NCBI GenBank assembly: GCA_017468385.1
Contig: JAFUIQ010000014.1
Span: 1-43,229 of the forward strand
Direction: 5' to 3'
Source: Clostridia bacterium
Lineage (GTDB): Bacteria > Bacillota > Clostridia > Oscillospirales > CAG-272
Length of the DNA stretch: 43,229 nt
Every line of letters begins with the position of its first letter. Position 1 is the stretch's first letter. Positions 16,529 through 23,241 of the stretch are shown in pieces. A program made the position numbers and the translations under genes. The notes beneath the pieces were generated by a model, which did not search any database, was not told where the DNA came from, and saw only the letters and a program-made list of their open reading frames with translations.

Positions 16529-16927
16529 ATGGCAAAGTATGTTTACCCTGCAGTTTTTACCCCTGAGGAAACCGGGTACTCGGTTGTGTTCCCTGACATT
16601 GAGTGCTGCTACACCTGTGGAGATTCTATGGCCGACGCCTTGGATATGGCACGGGACGTTCTTGCGCTCCGTCTATGCGATATTGAAAATGCGCACGAAC
16701 CGATCCCGCGCCCTTCCGACATTCGTAATGTTTCCCACGATGATGGAGAAATCGTATCGCTTGTAGGCTGCGACACCATTGAGTATCGCCGGCAAAATGA
16801 CAATCGTGCGGTTAAAAAGACGTTGACCATCCCCTCGTGGCTGAATGCCATGGCAGAAGCGGAGGATCTGAATTTCTCCGGCATCCTGCAGGATGCGCTC
16901 AAAGATCGCCTGCACATTCGCCCCTAA
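16529..16927 (+). CDS. hicB: HicB-type antitoxin
   Basis: 132-residue antitoxin. The N-terminal half (YPAVFTPEETGYSVVFPDIECC and the SMADALDMARDVL helix) is the HicB partial-RNase-H fold that binds the toxin. The C-terminal VKKTLTIPSWLNAMAEAEDLNFSGILQDALKDRL fits a ribbon-helix-helix DNA-binding domain, expected to bind the hicA promoter repeats. It has a good AAAGGAG site 9 nt before the ATG. A bidirectional terminator follows immediately. Confidence 0.93.
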   Translation: MAKYVYPAVFTPEETGYSVVFPDIECCYTCGDSMADALDMARDVLALRLCDIENAHEPIPRPSDIRNVSHDDGEIVSLVGCDTIEYRRQNDNRAVKKTLTIPSWLNAMAEAEDLNFSGILQDALKDRLHIRP

Positions 16928-16931
16928 AGAC

Positions 16932-16960
16932 AAAAAGCGGAGGGTTAACCTCCGCTTTTT
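16932..16960. terminator. Bidirectional intrinsic terminator between hicB and late regulator
   Basis: A perfect 12-bp stem AAAAAGCGGAGG / CCTCCGCTTTTT with a 5-nt loop, with A-run and T-run on both sides. It ends hicAB on the plus strand and the early operon on the minus strand. The stop codon (TAA) and last codons of the minus-strand regulator gene lie within it. Confidence 0.92.
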
Positions 16961-17301
16961 TCTTTCAGCGCACTTTGTATCAAATACTCCACCGTCCGTT
17001 CAGCGATACCCATCACCATGGCCACCTTTACAATGCTGTATCCGTCCACGTACCGGAGACGGAGCGCCCGTCGCTGCTTCGGATTCCGTATGGCGGAGAT
17101 TTCTGTCTCGATCTGTGCCAGCCTGGCAATCTGGCGGTTGGCGCAGGCTTCGTATATGGCCTGCTCCGTCAACGCCCTCTCCCGATCAGATGGGCGATCG
17201 CTTCGGAATGCCGTCAGTTCCGCCGATCGCATCTTGGCACGCAGTTCTGCCACTTCCTTTTTCCCCGCGCGATAATTCTCCAGCATTTCCCTCGTCAGCA
17301 A
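16945..17301 (-). CDS. Sigma-region-4-like phage transcriptional regulator (ArpU/RinA-type)
   Basis: 118-residue helical protein. The last 50 residues (IRNPKQRRALRLRYVDGYSIVKVAMVMGIAERTVEYLIQSAL) form a sigma-70 region-4-like helix-turn-helix, as in ArpU/RinA-type phage late-gene activators. It is the last gene of the early operon, directly before the late region, where such activators normally sit. I chose the TTG at 17301: GGAGGT lies 6 nt upstream, and it overlaps the stop of the previous gene. A longer open frame upstream has no ribosome site and overlaps that gene heavily. Role as late activator is inferred. Confidence 0.75.
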   Translation of the reverse strand: MLTREMLENYRAGKKEVAELRAKMRSAELTAFRSDRPSDRERALTEQAIYEACANRQIARLAQIETEISAIRNPKQRRALRLRYVDGYSIVKVAMVMGIAERTVEYLIQSALKEKSGG

Positions 17302-17738
17302 TCCGTCACCTCCTGCACTTCGATCCCGTATTTCTCCCGCATCATCTTGAAGTTGTTGATGTACACCCTGGTGCGCGTGGCAGAGGATTTCACGTCCTCC
17401 ACGATCAGAACGCCGCCGCGCTTGTAGGAAAAGTCTGCCCGATATCGCCACGCCCGCACCCGCTCCCCCTCCGGCGTGGTGTATGCCTCGGTCAAGGTGA
17501 ACTCCGGCTGGATCTTCAGATCCGTGATCTCCCCGGCCGCAAGCAGCACCAAAAGCGCGTCATAACGGCGCGCTTCCTTTTTGCTGTCGAAACGGATATT
17601 TCCCCGATCCTCTTTTATGGCGCCGAACTTTCCGCGGCTCTCGCGGACGTCCGGCGATTTTGCCCTGCATTGCTGCCTGTACAATTCCAATGCCTTTTTG
17701 GCCGCACGATCGGAGAGATCGCTTGTCTTGATCGCCAT
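17295..17738 (-). CDS. DUF1064 family PDDEXK-like phage nuclease
   Basis: 147-residue DUF1064 protein. The family pattern is clear: NIRFDSKKEARRYDALLVLLAAGEI, LKIQPEFTL, YRADFSYKRGGVLIVEDVKSSATRTRVYINNFKMM. The D...E-x-x-K arrangement (RADFSY ... VEDVKS) is PDDEXK-like. Such proteins are thought to act in phage recombination or as resolvases. ATG at 17738 follows GGAGGT by 6 nt; a GTG two codons earlier would overlap the ribosome site. Confidence 0.85.
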   Translation of the reverse strand: MAIKTSDLSDRAAKKALELYRQQCRAKSPDVRESRGKFGAIKEDRGNIRFDSKKEARRYDALLVLLAAGEITDLKIQPEFTLTEAYTTPEGERVRAWRYRADFSYKRGGVLIVEDVKSSATRTRVYINNFKMMREKYGIEVQEVTDC

Positions 17739-17759
17739 ACCCACACCTCCCTTGTGGTA

Positions 17760-18533
17760 CTATAACTTTACGCATCTACGAGGATTCCTACGGCTGCCTG
17801 CGCAGCCGCCCTCCTCTTTTTGTTCCGGGTCTTTTATGTACTTATAATATAGGTAACCGAAGGACGTTGCCTTGGCTTCTACCAGTTTATATCCACGAGG
17901 AGCACGCGGCGGCTTGTCTACGGTGTACTCCCGCTTGACTTCCTGCGGCTCCTCTGCCTCCGGCTTTTTGTGATTGCGTGTTGCCATGTAGCGGTGGCCG
18001 CCCTGTTCCTCCGTCCAGTGATCGAAAAGATAATTGGCAAGGCCTGTATAGTCCTGGCCGTGATCCACACCGTTGTATCGGTTATGTTTGCGCAGGTGCT
18101 TACTTTCCACGATACTGCCCCACGTCCACGCTTTCCTGATGTCCTCCTCCGTCACGCCGAGGGAGATCATATGGAAGTGAATACGGCTGGTGCTCTTGCC
18201 CCGCCCCATAACGATAATGATCTTGGCGGACGGATTGATTCTCTGCAGGCGGCGGCGGTAGATGGCGCGGATGCGGCGTGCATCCTTGAAGCTGTACAGC
18301 TCGTTCTCATCGTCGAAGGTGAGCGTGCTGTACAGGGACGCGGGCGAATGGTTTTCATTGACCATACGCACGAAATTGGCGCGGGAGATTCGCTCCTTGT
18401 GCGCCAGCCGGTCCGCCTCGGTCTTAAAGCGGAGGCGCTTTTTGTAGGTTTTTATGTCCGCATTGTCCGGCACAGTGTATACAATCTGCTCGCATACACA
18501 TCCCGAATCCATACGCTTTTTTACTCGTCTCAT
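17760..18533 (-). CDS. HUH-type rolling-circle replication-associated protein
   Basis: 257-residue protein resembling the REP_ORF2-G2P group of HUH endonucleases. It has a motif-1-like SLYSTLTFD near residue 70, the metal-binding HxH motif IHFHMI with His119 and His121, and Tyr162/Tyr168 in DYTGLANYLFDH as candidate nicking residues. The rest is basic. Such proteins nick a hairpin origin and stay bound to the 5' end. ATG at 18533 directly follows GGAGGAAAG. In a tailed prophage with its own replication genes a HUH Rep is unexpected but has been annotated in other Firmicutes phages. The HUH motif is visible; the enzyme role is inferred. Confidence 0.65.
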   Translation of the reverse strand: MRRVKKRMDSGCVCEQIVYTVPDNADIKTYKKRLRFKTEADRLAHKERISRANFVRMVNENHSPASLYSTLTFDDENELYSFKDARRIRAIYRRRLQRINPSAKIIIVMGRGKSTSRIHFHMISLGVTEEDIRKAWTWGSIVESKHLRKHNRYNGVDHGQDYTGLANYLFDHWTEEQGGHRYMATRNHKKPEAEEPQEVKREYTVDKPPRAPRGYKLVEAKATSFGYLYYKYIKDPEQKEEGGCAGSRRNPRRCVKL

Positions 18534-18553
18534 CTTTCCTCCGCTTATGCTCC

Positions 18554-18584
18554 AAATCCGCACGGCTGTTTTCCGTGCGGATTT
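18554..18584. repeat. Perfect 12-bp inverted repeat before the HUH Rep gene
   Basis: AAATCCGCACGG (18554-18565) and CCGTGCGGATTT (18573-18584) with a 7-nt loop. It lies 20 nt upstream of the Rep-like start and after the stop of the preceding gene. No T-run follows on the minus strand. It could be a nicking origin for the neighbouring HUH protein or an mRNA leader structure. Confidence 0.7.
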
Positions 18585-18594
18585 CTGTGGTTAT

Positions 18595-19161
18595 TTATAC
18601 GTGTATTTGTTCCTGCTTCGGCGGCACTTCCCTCTCCACGGCGTTCAACTTCGACGCCACAGCGAGGATTGCATCCGCCAGATGTTCCGGTGTCACTGCG
18701 GTGGCGATCACCGCCTGGATGCTCATGCCCTCCACCACGGCCACGCAAGGCGTTCCGCTCTTCGCTCGGCGGAGAATGTACCCGGCAGCGGCCAGATCTG
18801 TGAGCGGTGCAAGAAACATCTCGTTGATCCAGTATACGGCGGGATCCTCGGCGACAGCAAGCGGGGTGAGCGTGCTTGATCCGTACACGAAGGACACCGG
18901 ACTTGCGTCGAGCTGGACATCGTCGGCGGTGATGTCGTCGTACACATCGTCCGTCGGATCCACGAAGAACACCTCAAAGGATTCCCTCTCGTCTGCCGGC
19001 ACGTCGATCATAGCCAGCAGCTCGTCCTTCGTGCGAACGGTGGGCATCCCGTACATCGGATAGGCCGCGGCGCCGGTGTCGATCCATTGCGTACCGTTGA
19101 CCGTGAACACAGTCAGCACCTTCCGCTTTTTACAGATCTGCCAGATCTTTGCGTATTTCAT
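18595..19161 (-). CDS. Phage protein of unknown function (188 aa)
   Basis: I do not recognise the family. The protein starts after GGAGGCTGCAT. The N-terminal 45 residues (VFTVNGTQWIDTGAAAYPMYGMP) look like a small beta domain, followed by an acidic stretch rich in Asp/Val (DPTDDVYDDITADDVQLD) and a helical second half (EHLADAILAVASKLNAV). It lies between a small membrane protein and the Rep-like gene in the early operon. Confidence 0.75.
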   Translation of the reverse strand: MKYAKIWQICKKRKVLTVFTVNGTQWIDTGAAAYPMYGMPTVRTKDELLAMIDVPADERESFEVFFVDPTDDVYDDITADDVQLDASPVSFVYGSSTLTPLAVAEDPAVYWINEMFLAPLTDLAAAGYILRRAKSGTPCVAVVEGMSIQAVIATAVTPEHLADAILAVASKLNAVEREVPPKQEQIHV

Positions 19162-19173
19162 ATGCAGCCTCCG

Positions 19174-19569
19174 TTACATTCCAAAATACATACCGCTGAC
19201 AAATCCACAGCCAACGGATTGCACCATCAGGGAGATCTGCGTGATTGGTGAAACATCGACAAACAGCGAAACACCCGCGGCTATCAGCGCCGCCACGCTT
19301 AAAGCCAGTTCCGCCCATTTGATCCAGTTGTGGCTTTTCATTTCCTTTTCCTCTGTCACTTCTTTGCAAGGTTCTTCCGGCTCGGCCGCAGCATTGCGCT
19401 CCTCGTGCTCAAACACCTGCACTCTGATGCGAAGATCGTCGGCACCTATCCCGACTTTCTGCAGTGCGGAGCGGGCGCCTCTTTCGTACACAACCCGGTA
19501 TGTTTCCGCATCTAAATCGATGTCGGTAATGTCTACGGCTTCGATGGTGGTGATGATGGTTTGTTTCAT
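19174..19569 (-). CDS. Small membrane-anchored phage protein
   Basis: 131 residues, no family recognised. Residues 1-75 are soluble and charged. The last 50 hold two hydrophobic segments (WAELALSVAALIAAGVSLFV and ITQISLMVQSVGCGFVSGMYF) that form a transmembrane hairpin. AAAGGACACATT precedes the ATG. It is in the early operon, not the lysis module, so a holin role is unlikely. Confidence 0.75.
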   Translation of the reverse strand: MKQTIITTIEAVDITDIDLDAETYRVVYERGARSALQKVGIGADDLRIRVQVFEHEERNAAAEPEEPCKEVTEEKEMKSHNWIKWAELALSVAALIAAGVSLFVDVSPITQISLMVQSVGCGFVSGMYFGM

Positions 19570-19597
19570 AATGTGTCCTTTCTTTTATGTATTTTTA

Positions 19598-19792
19598 TTA
19601 AAAATTGGGGTTGGTGAGGGTGTCGATCCGCTCCCGCAGGCGGTCGTTTTCTTCCTGCAGGAGTTTATTCTTTGCTTTCTGCTTCTGCAGTTTGGTGTGT
19701 AGGTTTACGAAAGTCTTTTCGAAATCGCAGGTTTCACACGTACCGGCACTGAGGCAATGGCGGCGGTACGGGCACAGTTTGCTTTTGCTCAT
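19598..19792 (-). CDS. Small Cys-rich coiled-coil phage protein
   Basis: 64 residues. The N-terminus has four Cys in KLCPYRRHCLSAGTCETCDF (possible zinc site), and the rest is a strongly charged coiled coil (KLQKQKAKNKLLQEENDRLRERI). The ATG overlaps the TGA stop of the ASCH gene (ATGA), so an upstream start is not needed. Function unknown. Confidence 0.75.
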   Translation of the reverse strand: MSKSKLCPYRRHCLSAGTCETCDFEKTFVNLHTKLQKQKAKNKLLQEENDRLRERIDTLTNPNF

Positions 19793-20370
19793 GGCTGGCT
19801 TACCTCCTCTACATAACACCATGACTGCGGGGGGCGTTTCAGCGGCTTGTATTCGTCCGTTGAAAATTTGGCGTTGCAATCATCTTCGACGTTGTAGCCG
19901 TTGCCCCGGTCAAGGTATACGCAACCGTTGCACTTGCCCTCATTCACACACCCTGTCTTGGAAGGCACGACAAACTCGTACCACTCTTTCGGCGTGTCGT
20001 ATATCACGAGGTCGGAGATATGCCAGCCGTATCCGTATCCTTCGCCTAAATACTCGAACATTTCATCAAATGTCAGTCCGGTCTGCTCGATATACGTCTG
20101 ATCTTCGCAGGTGTATTCACCGTGATTATACGGAGAAAAACCGATCTCTCGAATCTCATCACACACAAATTCGCCGATTACTGTGCCACCAACAGGCATA
20201 TTCCACCATTTTCCGTTGCATAGATGCCGTATAAATCCCTTCGTTCGATAGATATACACCTTGAACGGCGTCTCCAACTTCGGGCGTGTTTTTCGGACCT
20301 CTACGGTCTTTTGGCCTTTGGCGATCAGTTCGCACCATTTGGGCCGTATGCTTATCAGTACGGATCTCAT
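19789..20370 (-). CDS. ASCH-domain protein
   Basis: 193-residue protein. The N-terminal part SVLISIRPKWCELIAKGQKTVEVRKTRPK is a typical ASCH (PUA-like) RNA-binding domain start, with the conserved GxKxxEvR motif. Some ASCH proteins are ribonucleases or act on modified nucleosides. The C-terminal half carries Cys residues (CVNEGKCNGC, DDCNAKF). Start at 20370 is set by the ATGA overlap with the preceding gene, whose final codons contain the GGAGG site. Confidence 0.85.
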   Translation of the reverse strand: MRSVLISIRPKWCELIAKGQKTVEVRKTRPKLETPFKVYIYRTKGFIRHLCNGKWWNMPVGGTVIGEFVCDEIREIGFSPYNHGEYTCEDQTYIEQTGLTFDEMFEYLGEGYGYGWHISDLVIYDTPKEWYEFVVPSKTGCVNEGKCNGCVYLDRGNGYNVEDDCNAKFSTDEYKPLKRPPQSWCYVEEVSQP

Positions 20371-20567
20371 GGGTTCTCCTCCATTTCTTTGACGCCACAA
20401 AGGCGGGCTTGTAACTCTTTGTATACTTTGCAAGTACCTCTGTACTTAACGCCGGCCCGGCATTCGTGTGTTTTTGAATTCTCGTAGGAACAGATGGTGC
20501 AGGGGTAGCACTTAACATATCGGATCGCTTGGTTGACAGTTTCGCTCACATCAGTAACGCGGCTCAT
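20367..20567 (-). CDS. Small Cys-rich phage protein
   Basis: 66 residues. CYPCTIC, ECRAG and GTCKVY place about six Cys in a pattern suggesting one zinc-binding module. It ends in VKEMEENP, where the last codons hold the ribosome site for the ASCH gene. It starts with ATG overlapping the stop of the radical SAM gene. Function unknown; similar small Cys-rich proteins are common in gut Firmicutes phages. Confidence 0.75.
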   Translation of the reverse strand: MSRVTDVSETVNQAIRYVKCYPCTICSYENSKTHECRAGVKYRGTCKVYKELQARLCGVKEMEENP

Positions 20568-21301
20568 GGTTTGTCCTCCGTCATTTCCGCCCGCAGGCTT
20601 TCTTTGATGTAGTAGGATCTCCTCTTGCTCTGGAGTAATGATTCGGCGGCTTCACCAAATCGTTTCCAGTCGATGGTGGACGGGTGATAGTTCAGTTTAC
20701 CGATCTTCCACAGATCCACGTAATCGGCGGAATCGATGAAATCAAGCACATCCGCGTCGTTGAGTACCGGCTCGGCAGACACCCATGTTTTTATGCCTAT
20801 CTGGTGCGCTGTGGCGAGTGCGAGGAGACGGTCGTGCGGTGATCCTGAGTGGGGTTCTTCCTGCGGGATGTAGTTTCTATCAAACGTATGGCCGCTGTAT
20901 CCGGTATAGGTAATACCAAACCAGTCGCGGCTGTCCAGGAGGTCGAAATCACGTGCGGCATCCGCTCCGTTTTTGGTGAGGATCTGCACATGGTTTCCGC
21001 TGTCTTTGAGGATTTTGATGATATCCCGTGTGGGGGTGCTGTCATATCCCATCGGGTATGGATCGCACGTGAAGCATAGATGGATGAGCTTGCCTGTTAT
21101 GTCCTCTCGTTCGATCTGCTTTCGTGTTTCCTCCACGATATTCTCACGAGGGACGACGCATGAATGGAATTTCTCTTTTTCTCGGTGGAGTACGTTCGGG
21201 GCAAAGCAGTAGTAGCATTCGTGGGGGCAACCGGTGTAGATGTTTATGGCGTAATCGCCGTATTCTTTGGCTTTTCCTTTGGGGACGTAGATTGGTTTCA
21301 T
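20564..21301 (-). CDS. Radical SAM family protein (SplB-like)
   Basis: 245-residue radical SAM enzyme. Cys25, Cys29 and Cys32 in GCPHECYYCFAP form the CX3CX2C iron-sulfur site that binds S-adenosylmethionine. LCFTCDPYPMGYD and QILTKNG follow, as in the SPL (spore photoproduct lyase) branch of the superfamily. No extra C-terminal domain. In a phage such an enzyme could modify a nucleotide or repair DNA; the substrate cannot be read. ATG at 21301 follows GGAGG by 7 nt, and the gene overlaps both neighbours by 4 nt. Confidence 0.88.
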   Translation of the reverse strand: MKPIYVPKGKAKEYGDYAINIYTGCPHECYYCFAPNVLHREKEKFHSCVVPRENIVEETRKQIEREDITGKLIHLCFTCDPYPMGYDSTPTRDIIKILKDSGNHVQILTKNGADAARDFDLLDSRDWFGITYTGYSGHTFDRNYIPQEEPHSGSPHDRLLALATAHQIGIKTWVSAEPVLNDADVLDFIDSADYVDLWKIGKLNYHPSTIDWKRFGEAAESLLQSKRRSYYIKESLRAEMTEDKP

Positions 21302-21600
21302 GGCTTGTCCTCCGTCATTTCTTTTACAAGGTTGTCGATCTCAACGACAGCGACCGCTTCTGTGTAATGCTCACGTCCAAACCCGAAAGATACATCACAT
21401 TCAAAAGCGGACGCTTTCAACCTCTCCGCAAACTCTTTGATTGCTTCGGCTTTCAAATGCTTTATGCTTGCAATCATTACAACTTCCACCACATCATCAG
21501 CAGGCTGCCAATGTCTACACGTCACGATATGATCGTCATACTGATGTCTATATGCGCACACGCATCCGTGGGAGCACTTATCGCAATCTATGTATGCCAT
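21298..21600 (-). CDS. Phage protein with N-terminal Cys cluster
   Basis: 100 residues. The N-terminus (CDKCSHGCVCAYRH then VTCRHW) is a small Cys/His cluster common in gut-phage early proteins, followed by a helix and a beta-rich C-terminus. It ends in VKEMTEDKP with the same codons as the end of the radical SAM gene. Start overlaps the preceding TAA (TAATG). Function unknown. Confidence 0.75.
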   Translation of the reverse strand: MAYIDCDKCSHGCVCAYRHQYDDHIVTCRHWQPADDVVEVVMIASIKHLKAEAIKEFAERLKASAFECDVSFGFGREHYTEAVAVVEIDNLVKEMTEDKP

Positions 21601-21896
21601 TAACTATCACCTTCTTCCAATGCTTCGTAAGTCTGCTCGAAGATATCGGGTTTGCAAGGATAAAACTCTCCCTTAACTCCTTTTATGATGTAGTCACCGA
21701 CACTTACGTGCATATCTCCCTCCAGCGTTTTGATTTGCATACGGATGTATGGTCTTCCTTTTCCGACTTCCCAAGCAGAATCAAAAATTTCATATTTTAA
21801 CTGACTACCGACAAAACGCTCGATCTCCTCGAGATTTGAAGCAGTACCATTGAATTGGATAGCCTCAATCACAACGGGTTTCTTTCTGTATTTCAT
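21600..21896 (-). CDS. Conserved small phage protein ([12 protein letters not shown] type)
   Basis: 98 residues. It opens [20 protein letters not shown] and has [37 protein letters not shown], a widely seen beta-rich phage protein family of unknown role in Firmicutes prophages. Start overlaps the preceding stop (ATGA). Confidence 0.85.
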   Translation of the reverse strand: MKYRKKPVVIEAIQFNGTASNLEEIERFVGSQLKYEIFDSAWEVGKGRPYIRMQIKTLEGDMHVSVGDYIIKGVKGEFYPCKPDIFEQTYEALEEGDS

Positions 21897-22249
21897 TCCT
21901 GCTCACCGCCTTTCAACGCACGTTCTGCTTCTTCTCTTGTGAGGAATACGGTTTTGCCGAATGACCGTTCGCCAATATGTGCGCTCATTTTCATACCTAA
22001 AGGCAATGACATTGTTATCCAAAAGCCGCCAATGTCATATCCAATAGCGGTTACTAATACATCTAACACATACGGCTCTGCGCCCTCGTCTCCATCATCT
22101 ATGATGTACACCGTATCCCCCACCTTACAAAGCGGTACAGTCACGCCGTTTGCAAGAAGATATTCGGCGAGCGTTCTTACGTTACGGTTGCCGGCGGGAT
22201 CGGCCGGGGCATTGTCCAGCAACGCGGTCAATCTTTCAAGGTCTGTCAT
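21893..22249 (-). CDS. Phage protein of unknown function (118 aa)
   Basis: 118 residues with a helical N-terminus ([12 protein letters not shown]), a beta core that contains [16 protein letters not shown], and a C-terminus [18 protein letters not shown]. This layout (VGDTVY ... [12 protein letters not shown]) recurs in gut-phage small proteins of unknown role. GAGGAATGAT precedes the ATG; 4-nt overlaps with both neighbours. Confidence 0.75.
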   Translation of the reverse strand: MTDLERLTALLDNAPADPAGNRNVRTLAEYLLANGVTVPLCKVGDTVYIIDDGDEGAEPYVLDVLVTAIGYDIGGFWITMSLPLGMKMSAHIGERSFGKTVFLTREEAERALKGGEQE

Positions 22250-22782
22250 ATCATTCCTCTTTCCTGTGATCTTGCCAAGGCGGCTTCGAAAAAATCGTCC
22301 GTGTCGAAGCTGCCCATGGGCTGTGCCGGCTTCTTCTCTGCATGGCAGAACTGAGCATTCAAATACCCCTCGAATTTATTACCAAACAGCGTTTCCGGAC
22401 GCAGATACTGCGCCATTTTCGTCCCGCACCACTCGGCGCACATCTTGTCGATCACGCAAAAGAAATCCTCCGGTTTGAATCCGGCATCGATCCGTGCTTT
22501 GATACATCTCTGCGTGGCCTGTGACTGCCAGCGGTACTTTGTTCCGGCTTTTTGGTTCAGGTGCTCGATTATAGGGCGGTAGTACGAATCGGAATAATCT
22601 TCGTCGGCGGGGTTCTCATTCTGCTTCTTCTCCGCCACCTTAACCGTGATAGTCGGCGCGTCGGCAAGCCTGCCCAGCAAACGCTTGTATATTCTCTCCT
22701 CGGCAGGATCGGCACACAGCATCCATCCCAGGATATCTTTTATTACGGCGTCCCCGTCGATCAATCTCATTTCTCTTGCCAT
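22246..22782 (-). CDS. Replication-region protein with phg_2220_C domain
   Basis: 178 residues. The region 70-150 (YYRPIIEHLNQKAGTKYRW ... IKARIDAGFKPEDFFCVIDKMCAEW ... YLRPETLFGNKFEGYLN) is the conserved C-terminal domain of phage replisome-organiser proteins (phg_2220_C). Usually this follows a winged-helix DnaD-like part; here it is joined to a short N-terminus starting MRLIDGDAVIKDILG, a motif found at the start of unrelated small phage proteins. It lies next to ssb. It probably helps replication initiation; the missing DNA-binding half makes this uncertain. The start may be 22782 or 22770. Confidence 0.8.
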   Translation of the reverse strand: MAREMRLIDGDAVIKDILGWMLCADPAEERIYKRLLGRLADAPTITVKVAEKKQNENPADEDYSDSYYRPIIEHLNQKAGTKYRWQSQATQRCIKARIDAGFKPEDFFCVIDKMCAEWCGTKMAQYLRPETLFGNKFEGYLNAQFCHAEKKPAQPMGSFDTDDFFEAALARSQERGMI

Positions 22783-22785
22783 ATC

Positions 22786-23223
22786 TTAAAACGGCAGATC
22801 TTCGTCGCCGTCTCCTTCCTGTCGGAATCCGCCCGACGTATATTGCTCCGGCACGTACTGCGAGGACGGCTGTGCGGCGGCGGTACTCTCGTTCTTGCCG
22901 TCCACAAAGTACGCCTCATCCGCCACCACTTCGGTGGCGTAGCGTTTTTGTCCCTGCGGATCCGTCCAGGAGCGCGTCTGAATCGCACCCACCACGCAGA
23001 TGGAGGATCCTTTGCGGAAGAAGCGAGTGATGAATTCTGCGGTCTGTCTCCACGCGGTCACATTGATGAAATCCGCCTGGGTTTTGCCGTCCTTGCCCTT
23101 GCCTGGGCGGTTGACCGCCACGGTGAAGGATGTAACCGATACGCCCGACGGCGTGGTTTTCAGTTCCGGATCGGCGGTCAGGCGCCCGCCGAGGATGGTT
23201 TTATTAAAGTTGAAGTTGGACAT
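22786..23223 (-). CDS. ssb: Single-stranded DNA-binding protein
   Basis: 145-residue SSB. The OB fold covers residues 1-105 (TILGGRLTADPELKTTPSGVSVTSFTVAV, FINVTAWRQTAEFITRFFRKGSSICVVGAIQTRSW), then a disordered Gln/Ser linker and the acidic tip DEDLPF, which recruits replication and repair partners. AAAGGAACACAC precedes the ATG. It lies between the DNA methyltransferase and the replication gene. Confidence 0.97.
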   Translation of the reverse strand: MSNFNFNKTILGGRLTADPELKTTPSGVSVTSFTVAVNRPGKGKDGKTQADFINVTAWRQTAEFITRFFRKGSSICVVGAIQTRSWTDPQGQKRYATEVVADEAYFVDGKNESTAAAQPSSQYVPEQYTSGGFRQEGDGDEDLPF

Positions 23224-23241
23224 GTGTGTTCCTTTCTTTTC

